Of a stretch of DNA of 64,000 nucleotides, positions 55,016 to 64,000 are shown piece by piece; position 1 is the stretch's first letter, and every line of letters starts with the position of its first letter. Source of the stretch: Plantibacter sp. Leaf314 (lineage in GTDB: Bacteria > Actinomycetota > Actinomycetes > Actinomycetales > Microbacteriaceae); assembly GCF_001423185.1 (NCBI RefSeq), contig NZ_LMOB01000001.1, positions 1,206,875 to 1,270,874 of the forward strand. Reading direction: 5' to 3'. The position numbers and the translations under genes were made by a program. A model generated the notes under the pieces. It had not been told where the DNA came from. It searched no databases and worked only from the letters and a program-made list of their open reading frames with translations.

Positions 55016-56166
55016 GCCCGCTCCCTCGGCGTCCGCACCACTCGTGGCCCGATCCTGGTGACGAGTTCATAGTTGATCGTCCCGGCGGCCTCAGCCCACT
55101 CCTCGACGCGGGGCGCGCCGGTCGCCGGGTCGCCGAAGAGGACGGCGTCGTCACCCACCGCGACCGGATCGTCTCCCACGTCGACGACGAACTGGTCCAT
55201 GGCGATCCGGCCGGAGACCCGGTAGCGGCGGCCGTTGATCACGACGGGGCCGGCGTTCGAGGCGCTGCGGGGCACCCCGTCGGCGTAGCCCAGCGGGACG
55301 AGGGCGAGCGTCGTCGAGGACTCCGCCCGGTAGCTGTAGTCGTAGGACACGCCGGTACCGGGCTCGACCCGGCGCACGGCGGCGACGGACGCCCGGAGCG
55401 TCATGACGGGGCGGAGACCGAAGGCGCCCGCCGAGCGCGCGGTGTCCTCGGTGGGTTCGAAGGGCGACAGCCCGTAGGCGGCGATCCCGAGACGCACGGC
55501 GTCGTACCGGAGTGACGGTTCGCCGAGGGCGGCCGCGGAGGCGGCCAGGTGGAGACTCCGTGGCGTGAGCCCGGCGGCGGTGGCGAGGGCGACACCGCGC
55601 TCGAACCGCACGGCGGCGGCGGCGTCGTCCGCACTCGAGGTGTTCGACACATGCGAGAACAGACCGTCGATCCGGACGACACCGGAGCGCTCGGCTGCCG
55701 CGGCGGCCTGGAACAGCTCCGGCCAGTCGGCCTCGGCCGCCCCGTTCCGGCTGAGGCCGGTCTCGAGCTTGAACTGGACGACGGGCACCCCGGATCCGTG
55801 TTCCTTGGCCGCGTCGATCACGCGGTCGAGCTGCGCCACCGACGACAGACCGAGCTCGATCCCGGCGTCGAGCGCTGCACCGAAATCGGCGTCCGGTCCG
55901 TGCAACCAGGCCAGGACGGGTGCGGTGACCCCTGCCGCGCGGAGCGCGACCCCCTCGCGGATGTCGGCGACGCCGAGCCGGTCGGCACCGGCCTCGACGG
56001 CCGCCCGGGCGATCGCCGCGGCTCCGTGCCCGTAGGCGTCCGCCTTGACGACGACGATGAGTTCGGAGACGCCGGTGATCTCGCGCAGACGACGGACGTT
56101 GTGCTGGAGCGCCTCGAGGTCGATGATCGCCTCGCGCGTCGGACGCGTGTCGGAACCGCTCGGCAT
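55012..56166 (-). CDS. alr: alanine racemase
   Basis: A 384-residue PLP enzyme making D-Ala for peptidoglycan. The PLP Lys41 is in VVVKADAYGHG. LFSHVSNTSSADD and the catalytic Tyr region GVSYDYSYRA are present, as is PLGYADGVPRSASN. The beta C-terminal domain includes RIAMDQFVVDVGD. The ATG at 56166 overlaps the acpS stop by one base (TGATG). Longer in-frame extensions run through acpS. Confidence 0.96.
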   Translation of the reverse strand: MPSGSDTRPTREAIIDLEALQHNVRRLREITGVSELIVVVKADAYGHGAAAIARAAVEAGADRLGVADIREGVALRAAGVTAPVLAWLHGPDADFGAALDAGIELGLSSVAQLDRVIDAAKEHGSGVPVVQFKLETGLSRNGAAEADWPELFQAAAAAERSGVVRIDGLFSHVSNTSSADDAAAAVRFERGVALATAAGLTPRSLHLAASAAALGEPSLRYDAVRLGIAAYGLSPFEPTEDTARSAGAFGLRPVMTLRASVAAVRRVEPGTGVSYDYSYRAESSTTLALVPLGYADGVPRSASNAGPVVINGRRYRVSGRIAMDQFVVDVGDDPVAVGDDAVLFGDPATGAPRVEEWAEAAGTINYELVTRIGPRVVRTPRERA

Positions 56167-56522
56167 CAGCCCTCCCGCTCGGCGACGACGAAGGCGACGG
56201 CCACCCCGGCGTCGTGGGTCATGCTGAGGTGCAGGTTGGTGATGCCGCGCTCGGCGACGACCCCTGCCGTGACCCCGGACAGCTCGAAGTCGGGCTTCCC
56301 CTCCGGACCGTTCACGATCGCCATCTCCTGCCAACGGATCCCATCGGAGGAGCCCAGCGCCTTGATGAGCGCCTCCTTCGCGGCGAAGCGGCCCGCGAGC
56401 GATCGCAACGGCAACTCCCGCTCGGCGGGCACGAAGAGTCGGGCGAGGAGGTTCGGGGTCCGGGTCACGGCCCGCTCGAACCTCGCGAGGTCCACGAGGT
56501 CCACCCCGATACCGATGATCAT
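56166..56522 (-). CDS. acpS: holo-ACP synthase
   Basis: A 118-residue phosphopantetheinyl transferase that activates acyl carrier protein from CoA. Signature motifs are IGVDLVDLARFERAV (metal Asp) and GRFAAKEALIKALG (metal Glu), and LHLSMTHDAGVAVAFVV near the end. It starts at ATG 56522; TAGAGT lies six bases before it, and the six intervening bases AGAAGG could also act as a ribosome site. Confidence 0.95.
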   Translation of the reverse strand: MIIGIGVDLVDLARFERAVTRTPNLLARLFVPAERELPLRSLAGRFAAKEALIKALGSSDGIRWQEMAIVNGPEGKPDFELSGVTAGVVAERGITNLHLSMTHDAGVAVAFVVAEREG

Positions 56523-56528
56523 CCTTCT

Positions 56529-56534
56529 ACTCTA
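56529..56534 (-). promoter_or_regulatory. -10 box of a leaderless transcript (acpS)
   Basis: TAGAGT on the minus strand ends six bases before the acpS ATG, a promoter for the acpS-alr-tsaE run. Confidence 0.45.
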
Positions 56535-56597
56535 CGGCTGACGCATCATGCGGAGCGGACCGGCCGACGGGCCACCTCGGACCCCGCGGACCGACGT

Positions 56598-58445
56598 CTA
56601 CTCGACGGTGACGGACTTCGCCAGGTTGCGGGGCTGGTCGACGTCCAGACCCTTCGCCGTCGCGAGCTCCATCGCGAAGATGTGGAGCGGGATGACCGCG
56701 AGGAGCGGCTCGAAGAGCGGACCGGCGAGCGGGATCGGGATGACCTCGTCCGCCGAGGGCAGGACCGCTGCGTCACCCTGTTCGGCGATCGCGATCACTC
56801 GGGCACCGCGCGCGCGGATCTCCTCGATGGTCGAGACGACCTTCGGGTGCAGGATCGCGGAACCCCGCGGGCTCGGCACGACCACGAAGACGGGCTGGCC
56901 CGGCTCGATGAGGGCGATCGGTCCGTGCTTGAGCTCGCCACCGGCGAACCCTTCGGCATGGATGTAGGCGAGTTCCTTGAGCTTCAACGCACCCTCGAGG
57001 GCGATCGGGTATCCGACGTGCCGGCCGAGGAAGAGCACCGCTCGGGAATCGGCCATCCAGTGCGCGAGCTGAGCGATCTTCTCGGATGCGCCGAGGATGC
57101 TGGCGATCTTGTCCGGGACGGCCTGCAGCTCCTCGACCTGCGCCGCCAGGAACTCCGGCGTCTGCGTGCCGCGGACGCGGGACAGGTGCAGGCCGAACAG
57201 GTAGAGCGCCGTGATCTGCGCGGTGAACGCCTTCGTCGACGCGACCGCGACCTCCGGCCCGGCGTGCGTGTACACGACGGCGTCGGACTCGCGGGCGATC
57301 GTCGCGCCCTGGGTGTTGCAGATCGACAGGGTCTTCGCGCCGGACTCGCTCGCGAAACGGACCGCCATGAGCGTGTCCATCGTCTCGCCCGACTGGCTCA
57401 CCGAGATGACGAGGGTGCGGGCGTCGATCACCGGGTCGCGGTAGCGGAACTCGTGGCTGAGCTCCACCGTGACCGGGATGCCCGCCCACCGCTCGATCGC
57501 GTAGCTGCCGACGGTTCCGGCGTACGCGGCCGTGCCACAGGCGATGATCACGATGCGGTTGATGTCGAGGAAGAGCTCGTCGAGGCCGGCGAGTTCCGGG
57601 ATGACGACCTGTCCGCCCTCGACCCGTCCGCGGATCGTGTTGGCGACGGCGTCGGGCTCCTCGCTGATCTCCTTCGCCATGAAGCTCGACCAGCCCCCCT
57701 TGTCGGCCGCGGACGCGTCCCACTGGATCTCGAACGGCTCGGTCACGACGTGGTTGCCGGAGAAGTCGGTGACCGTGACGTCGTCCGGGGTGATGACGAC
57801 CATCTGGTCCTGGCCGATCGCGACCGCGCGCTGCGTGTACTGCACGAAGGCGGCCACGTCGGATCCGAGGAAGTTCTCGCCGTCGCCGAGGCCGATGACG
57901 AGCGGCGAGTTCCGGCGCGCTCCGATCACGACGCCGGGCAGCTCCTGGTGCATCGCGAGCAGGGTGAAGGCCCCGTCGAGCCGGGCGACGACGCGGCGGA
58001 AGGCCTCGGTGAGGTCGCCCGTCGACCGGTACTCACGGCCGATGAGGACCGCGGCGATCTCCGTGTCGGTGTCGCTCTCGAAGGTGAACCCGTCGGCGAG
58101 GAGTTCGGCACGCAACTCGGCGAAGTTCTCGATGATGCCGTTGTGGATGAGCGCGAGGCGCCCCTCGTCGCCGAGGTGCGGGTGCGCGTTGCGGTCGGTC
58201 GGTCCGCCGTGCGTGGCCCAGCGGGTGTGGCCGATGCCGGTCGTCCCGGGGGCGATCGGGTTCGCGGCGAGGTCCTCGGTGAGGACGGCGAGCTTCCCGG
58301 CACGCTTGCGCGTGTTCATCGAACCCGTCGCGTCGAGGACGGCGATCCCGGCGGAGTCGTACCCCCGGTACTCGAGCCGCTTCAATCCGCCCATCAGGAC
58401 GTCGACCGTCTTGTCGTTCCCGACGTACCCCACGATTCCACACAT
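56598..58445 (-). CDS. glmS: glutamine--fructose-6-phosphate aminotransferase
   Basis: A 615-residue enzyme making glucosamine 6-phosphate, the first step to UDP-GlcNAc. The N-terminal glutaminase domain exposes the catalytic Cys2 after Met removal (MCGIVGYVGNDKT). Tandem SIS isomerase domains (about 290-600) carry ISVSQSGETMDT and AEGFAGGELKHGP, and the end is NLAKSVTVE. The start must be ATG 58445 so that Cys is next to the initiator. An ATG 12 bases upstream lies in the TATGCT -10 box. There is no glmS ribozyme upstream. Confidence 0.97.
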   Translation of the reverse strand: MCGIVGYVGNDKTVDVLMGGLKRLEYRGYDSAGIAVLDATGSMNTRKRAGKLAVLTEDLAANPIAPGTTGIGHTRWATHGGPTDRNAHPHLGDEGRLALIHNGIIENFAELRAELLADGFTFESDTDTEIAAVLIGREYRSTGDLTEAFRRVVARLDGAFTLLAMHQELPGVVIGARRNSPLVIGLGDGENFLGSDVAAFVQYTQRAVAIGQDQMVVITPDDVTVTDFSGNHVVTEPFEIQWDASAADKGGWSSFMAKEISEEPDAVANTIRGRVEGGQVVIPELAGLDELFLDINRIVIIACGTAAYAGTVGSYAIERWAGIPVTVELSHEFRYRDPVIDARTLVISVSQSGETMDTLMAVRFASESGAKTLSICNTQGATIARESDAVVYTHAGPEVAVASTKAFTAQITALYLFGLHLSRVRGTQTPEFLAAQVEELQAVPDKIASILGASEKIAQLAHWMADSRAVLFLGRHVGYPIALEGALKLKELAYIHAEGFAGGELKHGPIALIEPGQPVFVVVPSPRGSAILHPKVVSTIEEIRARGARVIAIAEQGDAAVLPSADEVIPIPLAGPLFEPLLAVIPLHIFAMELATAKGLDVDQPRNLAKSVTVE

Positions 58446-58452
58446 GTAGAGC

Positions 58453-58458
58453 AGCATA
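58453..58458 (-). promoter_or_regulatory. -10 box of a leaderless transcript (glmS)
   Basis: TATGCT on the minus strand ends seven bases before the ATG at 58445. Confidence 0.55.
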
Positions 58459-58526
58459 ATCGCGCGATTTTGCGAGGATGCTGCACCAACTCGCGCAGCT
58501 CGACGGTCAGGTGCCGGACGGGGCGC

Positions 58527-59477
58527 TCAGAGCTTGCGGAGCAGCACCGAGGACACGGTGTGGTCCGAGTCCTTCCGCAGGACGAGCTTCGCCCGGGAGC
58601 GGGTCGGGCGGATGTTGTCGACGAGGTTCGGCTCGTTGATCGACCGCCAGAATCCGCGCGCCTGATCGGCGGCCTCCTCATCGGAGAGCTCGGCGAAGAC
58701 GTTGAAGAAGGAGTTCGGGTTGGAGAACGCGCCGCGCTTCAACGCCATGAACCGGTCGACGTACCAGGACTCGATGTCGCGTGTCCTGGCGTCGACGTAG
58801 ATGCTGAAGTCGAAGAGGTCGCTGATCGCGAGGCCGCTCGCGGTCGCGGCCGGTTGCAGGACGTTCAGCCCCTCGACGATCAGGACGTCGGGACGCCGCA
58901 CGACCACCTGCGCCGTCGGGATGATGTCGTAACGGAGATGCGAGTAGAACGGCGCGCGCACCTCGGCGGCCCCACTCTTCACCGCCGTGATGAACCGCAG
59001 GAGGGCCCGGCGGTCGTAGGACTCCGGGAAGCCCTTGCGATCCATGATGCCGCGTCGCTGCAGCTCCTCGTTCGGGTACAGGAACCCGTCAGTCGTCACG
59101 AGTTCGACGTGCGGGGTGTCCGGCCAGCGCGAGAGCAGCTCCCGCAGCAGTCGGGCGATCGTCGACTTGCCGACGGCCACCGAGCCCGCGACCCCGATGA
59201 CGAACGGGGTGCGGAGGGCCTGATCACCGAGGAACCGACTCGTCGCCCGTCCGAGGTCCTGCGTCCCCTTCGCGTACAGGCTGAGCAGCCGGCTGAGCGG
59301 TACGTAGACCTCCTCGACCTCCCGCATGTCGAGGCGGTCGCCGAGGCCGCGGATCTGCACGACCTCGGTCTCGCTGAGCGGCGTGGACGTCTCCGGAGCG
59401 AGTCGCGCCCACTCGGCGCGGTCGATCTCCACGTAGGGCGTCGGCTGCCCGGAGGCCCCACTCGTCGTCGAAGTCAT
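58527..59477 (-). CDS. coaA: pantothenate kinase, type I
   Basis: A 316-residue P-loop kinase catalysing the first step of CoA synthesis. The Walker A motif [12 protein letters not shown] is at 95-106. [12 protein letters not shown], the [16 protein letters not shown] segment and IVEGLNVLQ are typical of the bacterial CoaA family. The protein ends [12 protein letters not shown]. The ATG at 59477 has GGAAGAG about eight bases upstream. Confidence 0.96.
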   Translation of the reverse strand: MTSTTSGASGQPTPYVEIDRAEWARLAPETSTPLSETEVVQIRGLGDRLDMREVEEVYVPLSRLLSLYAKGTQDLGRATSRFLGDQALRTPFVIGVAGSVAVGKSTIARLLRELLSRWPDTPHVELVTTDGFLYPNEELQRRGIMDRKGFPESYDRRALLRFITAVKSGAAEVRAPFYSHLRYDIIPTAQVVVRRPDVLIVEGLNVLQPAATASGLAISDLFDFSIYVDARTRDIESWYVDRFMALKRGAFSNPNSFFNVFAELSDEEAADQARGFWRSINEPNLVDNIRPTRSRAKLVLRKDSDHTVSSVLLRKL

Positions 59478-59524
59478 GCGATCACTCTTCCACAGCTGGA
59501 CCCACCGGCCCGCCGCCGGACGAC

Positions 59525-60886
59525 TCAGATGGCGAGTCGTTCGCGGACGACGTCGGCGAGACGATGGGCCAAGCGGTCCGCCGTCGGCTGGTCGGCCGCC
59601 TCGACCATGACCCGGACGAGCGGTTCCGTGCCCGACGGACGCAGGAGCACACGGCCCTCGTCGCCGAGCTCGGCCTCCGCGTCGCGGACCGCGGCGTCGA
59701 CGACCTCGTCGCCGACGAGTCGGTTGCGGTCGACGCCCGTGACGTTGACGAGGATCTGCGGGTACACCTGCATGACCTCGGCGAGCTGGGCGAGGGTCTT
59801 GCCGGTGCGCGCCATCTCGGCCACGATGTGCAGGCCCGTGAGGATGCCGTCGCCGGTGGTCGCGTAGTCGGCCATAATGACGTGGCCCGACTGCTCACCG
59901 CCCAGCGAGTAGGCGTGCTCGTTCATCGCCTCGAGGACGTAGCGGTCGCCCACACCGGTCTGCACGACCGTGATGCCGTGCTCCCGCATGGCCACGTGCA
60001 ATCCGAGGTTGCTCATGACGGTCGCGACGAGCGTGTCGTCCTTGAGCTTGCCGCGCTCCTGCATCGAGACCGCGAGGATCGCCATGATCTGGTCGCCGTC
60101 GACGATCTTGCCGTCGGCGTCGACCGCCAGGCACCGGTCCGCGTCGCCGTCGTGCGCGATGCCCAGATCGGCGCCGTGCTCGAGGACCGCCCGTGACAGG
60201 AGGTCGAGGTGCGTCGAGCCGACCCCGTCGTTGATGTTCATGCCATCAGGGTCGTTGCCGATGATCGTGACCCGCGCGCCGGCATCACGGAAGGTCTCCG
60301 GTGACACGCCGGCGGCAGCGCCGTGCGCGCAGTCCAGGACGACGTGGATGCCGTCCAGGCGGTTGGGGAGGCTGCCGAGCAGGTGGACGACGTAGCGGTC
60401 CTCGGCGTCGGCGAACCGGACGATGCGACCGACGTCGGCACCGGTCGGGCTGAGCTTGGGGCGGTCGAGGTACTCCTCGATCCGGCGCTCCACGGCGTCG
60501 GGGAGCTTGGTGCCACCACGGGCGAAGATCTTGATGCCGTTGTCGGGCGCGGGGTTGTGCGAGGCGGAGATCATCACGCCGAAGTCGGCGTCGATGTCGG
60601 CGATGAGGAACGCCGTCGCGGGCGTCGGCAGGACGCCTGCCTCGAGCACGTCGACGCCCGAGGACGCCAGGCCCGCCGCGACGGCGGCGGACAGGAACTC
60701 GCCGGAGATGCGGGGGTCGCGTGCGAGCACGGCGACCGGGCGCTTCCCGGCGGCACGGCGGGCCTCAGCACTACGGCCTTGCCCAAGCACCACTGCGGTG
60801 GCTTGGGCAAGGCCGAGAGCGAGGTCTGCCGTCAGGTCGGCGTTCGCGAGACCGCGAACACCGTCGGTACCAAACAGCTGAGGCAT
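59525..60886 (-). CDS. glmM: phosphoglucosamine mutase
   Basis: A 453-residue mutase converting glucosamine 6-phosphate to glucosamine 1-phosphate. It starts [15 protein letters not shown]. The phosphoserine loop [13 protein letters not shown] has Ser109 as the phosphate carrier. The metal loop is AHDGDADRC, the sugar loop GGEQSGHVI, and the phosphate-binding loop [12 protein letters not shown]. Codons 24-38 are encoded within a 42-nt near-perfect hairpin at 60774-60815. It follows rpsI by 25 bases in the same direction, so it may belong to the ribosomal-protein transcript. Confidence 0.97.
   Translation of the reverse strand: MPQLFGTDGVRGLANADLTADLALGLAQATAVVLGQGRSAEARRAAGKRPVAVLARDPRISGEFLSAAVAAGLASSGVDVLEAGVLPTPATAFLIADIDADFGVMISASHNPAPDNGIKIFARGGTKLPDAVERRIEEYLDRPKLSPTGADVGRIVRFADAEDRYVVHLLGSLPNRLDGIHVVLDCAHGAAAGVSPETFRDAGARVTIIGNDPDGMNINDGVGSTHLDLLSRAVLEHGADLGIAHDGDADRCLAVDADGKIVDGDQIMAILAVSMQERGKLKDDTLVATVMSNLGLHVAMREHGITVVQTGVGDRYVLEAMNEHAYSLGGEQSGHVIMADYATTGDGILTGLHIVAEMARTGKTLAQLAEVMQVYPQILVNVTGVDRNRLVGDEVVDAAVRDAEAELGDEGRVLLRPSGTEPLVRVMVEAADQPTADRLAHRLADVVRERLAI
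60774..60815. repeat. strong hairpin inside the glmM coding sequence
   Basis: Perfect 15-bp arms (CGGCCTTGCCCAAGC and its complement) enclose a 12-nt loop that itself can pair CAC with GTG. It lies 70-110 bases into glmM. It could slow elongation, pause transcription or be the footprint of an inserted repeat. Confidence 0.6.
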
Positions 60887-60911
60887 TGAGCTTCGCTTGT
60901 CCTGAGCGCGA

Positions 60912-61397
60912 TTAGCGCTTCGAGAACTGCGGAGCCTTACGGGCCTTCTTGAGTCCGGCCTTCTTACGCTCCTTGACGCGAGCGTCGCGGGAGAGGAAGC
61001 CGGCCTTCTTCAGCGTGGCGCGGTTGTTCTCCTCGTCGATCTGGTTGAGCGAGCGCGCGATGCCGAGACGCAGCGCACCGGCCTGGCCCGAGGGGCCACC
61101 ACCGGAGATGCGTGCGATGACGTCGTAGCCGCCGACCAGGTCGAGGACGGTGAACGGGTCGTTGATGAGCTGCTGGTGCAGCTTGTTCGGGAAGTAGTCC
61201 TCGAGCGTCCGGCCGTTGACCGTGATGGTGCCGCTGCCGGGGACGAGGCGCACGCGGGCGATGGCCTGCTTGCGACGACCGACGGCTGCGCCGGGGACGC
61301 TCAGCACGGCGCGAGGCGCGGTGACAGCTGCTTCAGGAGCCGACTCGGTGGAGTAGCTCTGCGGGGTCTCTTCGATGGAATCTGCGATGTTCGCCAC
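60912..61397 (-). CDS. rpsI: 30S ribosomal protein S9 (uS9)
   Basis: A 161-residue protein. The conserved S9 core starts at [18 protein letters not shown] and ends RKAPQFSKR, whose C-terminal tail reaches the P-site tRNA. There is an N-terminal extension of about 35 residues ([16 protein letters not shown]), common in actinobacteria. The start is GTG at 61397 with AAAGGA eight bases upstream. It is cotranscribed with rplM, 28 bases upstream. Confidence 0.97.
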   Translation of the reverse strand: MANIADSIEETPQSYSTESAPEAAVTAPRAVLSVPGAAVGRRKQAIARVRLVPGSGTITVNGRTLEDYFPNKLHQQLINDPFTVLDLVGGYDVIARISGGGPSGQAGALRLGIARSLNQIDEENNRATLKKAGFLSRDARVKERKKAGLKKARKAPQFSKR

Positions 61398-61425
61398 TGT
61401 AAAATCCTTTTTTCTTGTCCGGTGC

Positions 61426-61872
61426 TTACTGGGCGACCTGGTCGAGCGTGAACGGCTTGGGCTGCTGAGCGGCGTGAGGGTGCTCGCTGCCGGTGTAGAC
61501 CTTGAGCTTCTTCAGCTGGTCGCGGCCGAGGGAGTTCTTCGGCAGCATGCCGCGGATCGCCTTCTCGACGGCGCGGATCGGGTTCTTCTCGAGGAGCTCG
61601 GCGTAGGTGACGGCCGAGAGCCCGCCCGGGTAACCGGAGTGGCGGTAGGCCTTCTTCTGCAGGAGCTTGGCGCCGGTGAGGGCCACCTTGTCCGCGTTGA
61701 CGATGATGACGAAGTCGCCACCGTCCATGTGCGGGGAGAAGGTCGCCTTGTGCTTGCCGCGCAGGAGCGCTGCGGCGTGGCTGGCCAGGCGGCCGAGGAC
61801 CACGTCGGTGGCGTCGATGACGACCCAGTCGTGCGTGATCTCACTGGCCTTCGGGGAATACGTGCGCGTCAC
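61426..61872 (-). CDS. rplM: 50S ribosomal protein L13 (uL13)
   Basis: A 148-residue protein. It begins [20 protein letters not shown] and contains [17 protein letters not shown] and [19 protein letters not shown]. The start is GTG at 61872; the ribosome site is weak. It is the first gene of the rplM-rpsI operon, behind a strong promoter and a leader of about 125 nt. Confidence 0.97.
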   Translation of the reverse strand: MTRTYSPKASEITHDWVVIDATDVVLGRLASHAAALLRGKHKATFSPHMDGGDFVIIVNADKVALTGAKLLQKKAYRHSGYPGGLSAVTYAELLEKNPIRAVEKAIRGMLPKNSLGRDQLKKLKVYTGSEHPHAAQQPKPFTLDQVAQ

Positions 61873-62004
61873 AATAGTGCTGCTTTCTGGTCGGAGTTGG
61901 TCGTTCGTGAATCCCGCTCCTGTTGGGAGTTCCGATCGGAACGCCCGAGGTGGAGGGCTCAACTTCGGGTACCGCACCGCAGAAGGCGCAGGCACCAACG
62001 GGAG

Positions 62005-62033
62005 AGTCTACGTGATCACCCCTCGTCGGTCAA
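62005..62033 (-). promoter_or_regulatory. rplM-rpsI promoter and start of its long leader
   Basis: TTGACC (62033-62028) and TAGACT (62010-62005) with a 17-nt spacer, one of the best promoter matches in the window. The leader runs to 61873 and contains the perfect palindrome GTTCCGATCGGAAC at 61929-61942, a possible structure for autoregulation. Confidence 0.7.
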
Positions 62034-62046
62034 TTCACACCCGCGA

Positions 62047-62991
62047 TCAATCGGCGCCGGCCGCCACGTGCTCATGACTCCGCCGCTGCCGCGTCGTCGC
62101 TGCGCGCGACTGCAGGAGCCCGGGCTCCGGATACCCGACCTCGACGAGGGTGAGTCCCCGCGCCGGCATGACCCGGAAGTCGATCTCCCGGTGGCCGCCG
62201 TCCCGGAGCCGGACGACCTCCTCCAGCGAGAGGCGCCCCTCCCCCACGGCGACGCAGGCACCGACGAGCGAGCGGACCATGCTGTGGCAGAACGCGTCCG
62301 CGGTGAGCCGGGCGACGAGCACTCCCGCGTCGTCGCGTTCCCAGCTGAAGGCCTGCAGGGTCCGGATGGTCGTGGCCCGAGGTCGCGGTTTGCAGTACGC
62401 CTGGAAGTCGTGGAGTCCGACGAGGGACGCCGCCGCCTGCTGGAGCAGCTCGAGGTCGAGTGAGGAGGTCGTCCAGCTCGTGGTGCGGCGGACGATCGGG
62501 TCCTTGCGCACGCCGGCGTCGGCGAGCCGGTACCGGTAGTGACGCCAGACGGCGGAGAACCGCGCGTCGAAGCCCTCCGGAGCCGGCTCGGCCACGTGGA
62601 TGACCACGTCGCGATCCATCCCGAGGACGCCGTTCAGTCGCCGGGCCAGCAGGGTGCTCGCGCTCTCGAAGCGCGGTGAGCCGTCAGGGAACTCCGCGTG
62701 GCGGCCCTGCAGGCGGGTGATCTTGGCCAACTGGCGCTCGGTCAGGTCGAGGTGCGCCACCTGACCCGACGCGTGGACGCCGGCGTCGGTGCGGCCGGCG
62801 ACCACGAACCGCGGCACTGGTGGAACGGTCTTCCCGAGCACCCGGTAGAGCGCCTCCTCGAGGACTCCTTCGACCGTCCGGAGGCCGGGTTGCTTCGCCC
62901 ACCCGGCGAAGTCCGTCCCGTCGTAGGCGATCGCGAGTTTGAACCGCTGCGCCGGAAGGACACCCTCCGCCTCGGATGCGTCACCGCTCAC
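62047..62991 (-). CDS. truA: tRNA pseudouridine(38-40) synthase TruA
   Basis: A 314-residue synthase. Core motifs are LAIAYDGTDFAGWAKQPG near the N-terminus, the catalytic GRTDAGVHASGQVAHLD (Asp in RTDAGVH), FDARFSAVWRHYRYRL and FCHSMVRSLVGACVAVGEG. It modifies the anticodon arm of many tRNAs. The C-terminal tail after the core is about 25 residues and basic. I start at GTG 62991, which overlaps the upstream gene by 11 bases. The GTG at 63009 is also possible; neither has a clear ribosome site. Confidence 0.93.
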   Translation of the reverse strand: MSGDASEAEGVLPAQRFKLAIAYDGTDFAGWAKQPGLRTVEGVLEEALYRVLGKTVPPVPRFVVAGRTDAGVHASGQVAHLDLTERQLAKITRLQGRHAEFPDGSPRFESASTLLARRLNGVLGMDRDVVIHVAEPAPEGFDARFSAVWRHYRYRLADAGVRKDPIVRRTTSWTTSSLDLELLQQAAASLVGLHDFQAYCKPRPRATTIRTLQAFSWERDDAGVLVARLTADAFCHSMVRSLVGACVAVGEGRLSLEEVVRLRDGGHREIDFRVMPARGLTLVEVGYPEPGLLQSRAATTRQRRSHEHVAAGAD

Positions 62992-63994
62992 GGACGTACG
63001 CCAGATCACGCGTCGTCGCGACGAACCCCTGCCGTTCGTAGAGCCCGAGCGCTCCCGTCGGGCTGGCCGTGTCGACCTCGAGCGTCGCCCGCTCCAGACC
63101 GGCGGCCTGGATCCGTCGGAGTGCCGCGGCGAGGAGGGCCGGAGCCAGGCGCCGCCCGCGCCAGTCGCGGACGGTACCCACCAGGGCGATGTAGGCGCTC
63201 GTGAAGCCCTGAGCAGACCAGCTGTCCTCGTCGACCTCCGCCAGGGTGAACCCGACGACCCGTCCGTCGTCGGCTACCGCCACCACCGAGAGGTCGTCTC
63301 GGAAGTGTGCGCCGCCCACGAACTGCGCCCACATCGCCGGAACTGTCTCGAGGCTCCCCCAGTGGTCGCGGAAGGAGTCGTTCCGTGCGTCGCGCGTGCG
63401 ATCGGCGAACTCGGGCCGGTACTCCTCGAGCGTCACGCCGGCTGGGACGTCGATCTCGTCGACCGACCGGGAGAGGTCGCGCTCCATGATGGTGAAGTAG
63501 CGTGCCACGCCGAACCCGAACCGCTCCAACAATCGCGCCGCCGCGGTGTTGCGTTCGTCGACGTAGGCCCGCGAGGAGGCCGGAGCGCCCGTCTCCACCG
63601 AGGCCAGCTGCTGCTCGGACCGCTCGAGGGACCAGGCGAGCAGGACACGACCGATCCCACGCTCGCGCCACGCGGGGTGCACGCCGCCGAACACGTAGGA
63701 GTACACGGAGACGTCCCTCGACGGCGACAGGATCACCATCGCGTAGGCGACGAGCGTCCCGTCCTCGGCGAACGCGAGCAGACTGTCGGTCGCCATGTCG
63801 ATCCACTCGTGATCGAACTCGTCGGCGATCTCGTCACGGCTCGTCACCCGGTGGGGGTTGTCGAAGGGGTCCATGGCGCGGCACAGCGCGACGATGTCGT
63901 CGATGTCCGCGCGCTCCGCCGGACGCCACTGCGTGATCTCGGGGTGCTGTGGACGTGCCGGGCGGCCGTCCGGAACGGCAGGAGTGGTACTCAT
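62981..63994 (-). CDS. tandem GNAT acetyltransferase (MshD-like architecture)
   Basis: A 337-residue protein with two GNAT domains. The N-terminal one (about 20-165) has VFGGVHPAWRERGIGRVLLA as motif A. The C-terminal one (about 185-330) has IALVGTVRDWRGRRLAPALL and ASPTGALGLYERQGFV. The two-domain layout is that of mycothiol synthase MshD, but many actinobacterial paralogues share it, so the substrate is open. GGAGGC directly precedes the ATG. It overlaps truA at the 3' end. Confidence 0.88.
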   Translation of the reverse strand: MSTTPAVPDGRPARPQHPEITQWRPAERADIDDIVALCRAMDPFDNPHRVTSRDEIADEFDHEWIDMATDSLLAFAEDGTLVAYAMVILSPSRDVSVYSYVFGGVHPAWRERGIGRVLLAWSLERSEQQLASVETGAPASSRAYVDERNTAAARLLERFGFGVARYFTIMERDLSRSVDEIDVPAGVTLEEYRPEFADRTRDARNDSFRDHWGSLETVPAMWAQFVGGAHFRDDLSVVAVADDGRVVGFTLAEVDEDSWSAQGFTSAYIALVGTVRDWRGRRLAPALLAAALRRIQAAGLERATLEVDTASPTGALGLYERQGFVATTRDLAYVRER

Positions 63995-64000
63995 GCCTCC

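Noticed and set aside
58446..58457. glmS start at the upstream ATG (58457)
   Set aside because: It would bury the catalytic Cys four residues inside, and the ATG lies in the -10 box.

Overview
The window is GC-rich, densely coded DNA from an actinobacterium. Gene order and protein content fit the family Microbacteriaceae: rplM-rpsI-glmM-coaA-glmS-acpS-alr-tsaE-tsaB-rimI-tsaD-groES, guaB-guaB3, sucC-sucD-DUF6350-purN-purH, and a LAxTG-anchored thioester surface protein. The genus cannot be fixed from the sequence alone. I saw no tRNA or rRNA gene, CRISPR array, intact insertion sequence or prophage.

Layout. 1-7.3 kb: start of a ROK-family gene (cut by the window edge), a small lipoprotein, and a sugar operon (substrate-binding lipoprotein, two CUT1 permeases, GH38 alpha-mannosidase) with no ATPase of its own. 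7.3-12.2 kb: icd, a GNAT acetyltransferase with an alkyltransferase-like DNA-repair protein, and a NarL-type two-component system. 12.2-18 kb: a heterodimeric ABC exporter, a small ORF, a putative zinc protein, and an unusual membrane-anchored DDAH-like enzyme. 18-23.8 kb: purH, purN, a DUF6350 membrane protein, sucD, sucC. 23.9-32 kb: MpaB-like oxygenase, thioester surface protein, SseB-like protein, PcrA helicase, glycerophosphodiesterase, Bax-inhibitor-1-like protein. 32-41.7 kb: guaA, DUF3817, SURF1, a KhtTU-type cation/proton antiporter with its regulator, glpD, guaB3, guaB. 41.8-48.6 kb: a branched-chain amino-acid-type ABC transporter (livHMGF on +, livK convergent on -). The two parts are separated by a repeat-rich island holding a decayed AbiEi/DUF559-type gene. 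48.6-64 kb: rarD, groES with two CIRCE operators, a THUMP-like methyltransferase, a DUF4190 membrane protein, the tRNA t6A genes (tsaD, tsaB, tsaE) with rimI, alr, acpS, glmS, coaA, glmM, rpsI, rplM, truA and a tandem GNAT protein.

How the genes work together. Purine synthesis is represented by purH/purN (IMP) and guaA/guaB/guaB3 (GMP). The envelope is represented by glmS/glmM (UDP-GlcNAc precursors) and alr (D-Ala). CoaA and AcpS make and install the CoA-derived acyl-carrier cofactor. Icd and sucCD are TCA-cycle steps.

Regulatory signals. About a dozen genes have a TANNNT -10 box ending 6-7 nt before the start codon, the signature of leaderless mRNAs; in several cases this decides the start codon. 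Other readable signals are two CIRCE elements at groES, two GlnR-like boxes upstream of livK, a good promoter for rplM-rpsI, and many GC-rich terminator hairpins.

The least ordinary features are: the pseudogene flanked by inverted repeats at 46.1-47.1 kb, with a perfect 40-nt palindrome; a LivH permease carrying an extracytoplasmic N-terminal domain; a DDAH-like catalytic domain fused to four membrane segments; a GuaB3 without the IMPDH catalytic cysteine; and a strong hairpin embedded in glmM.
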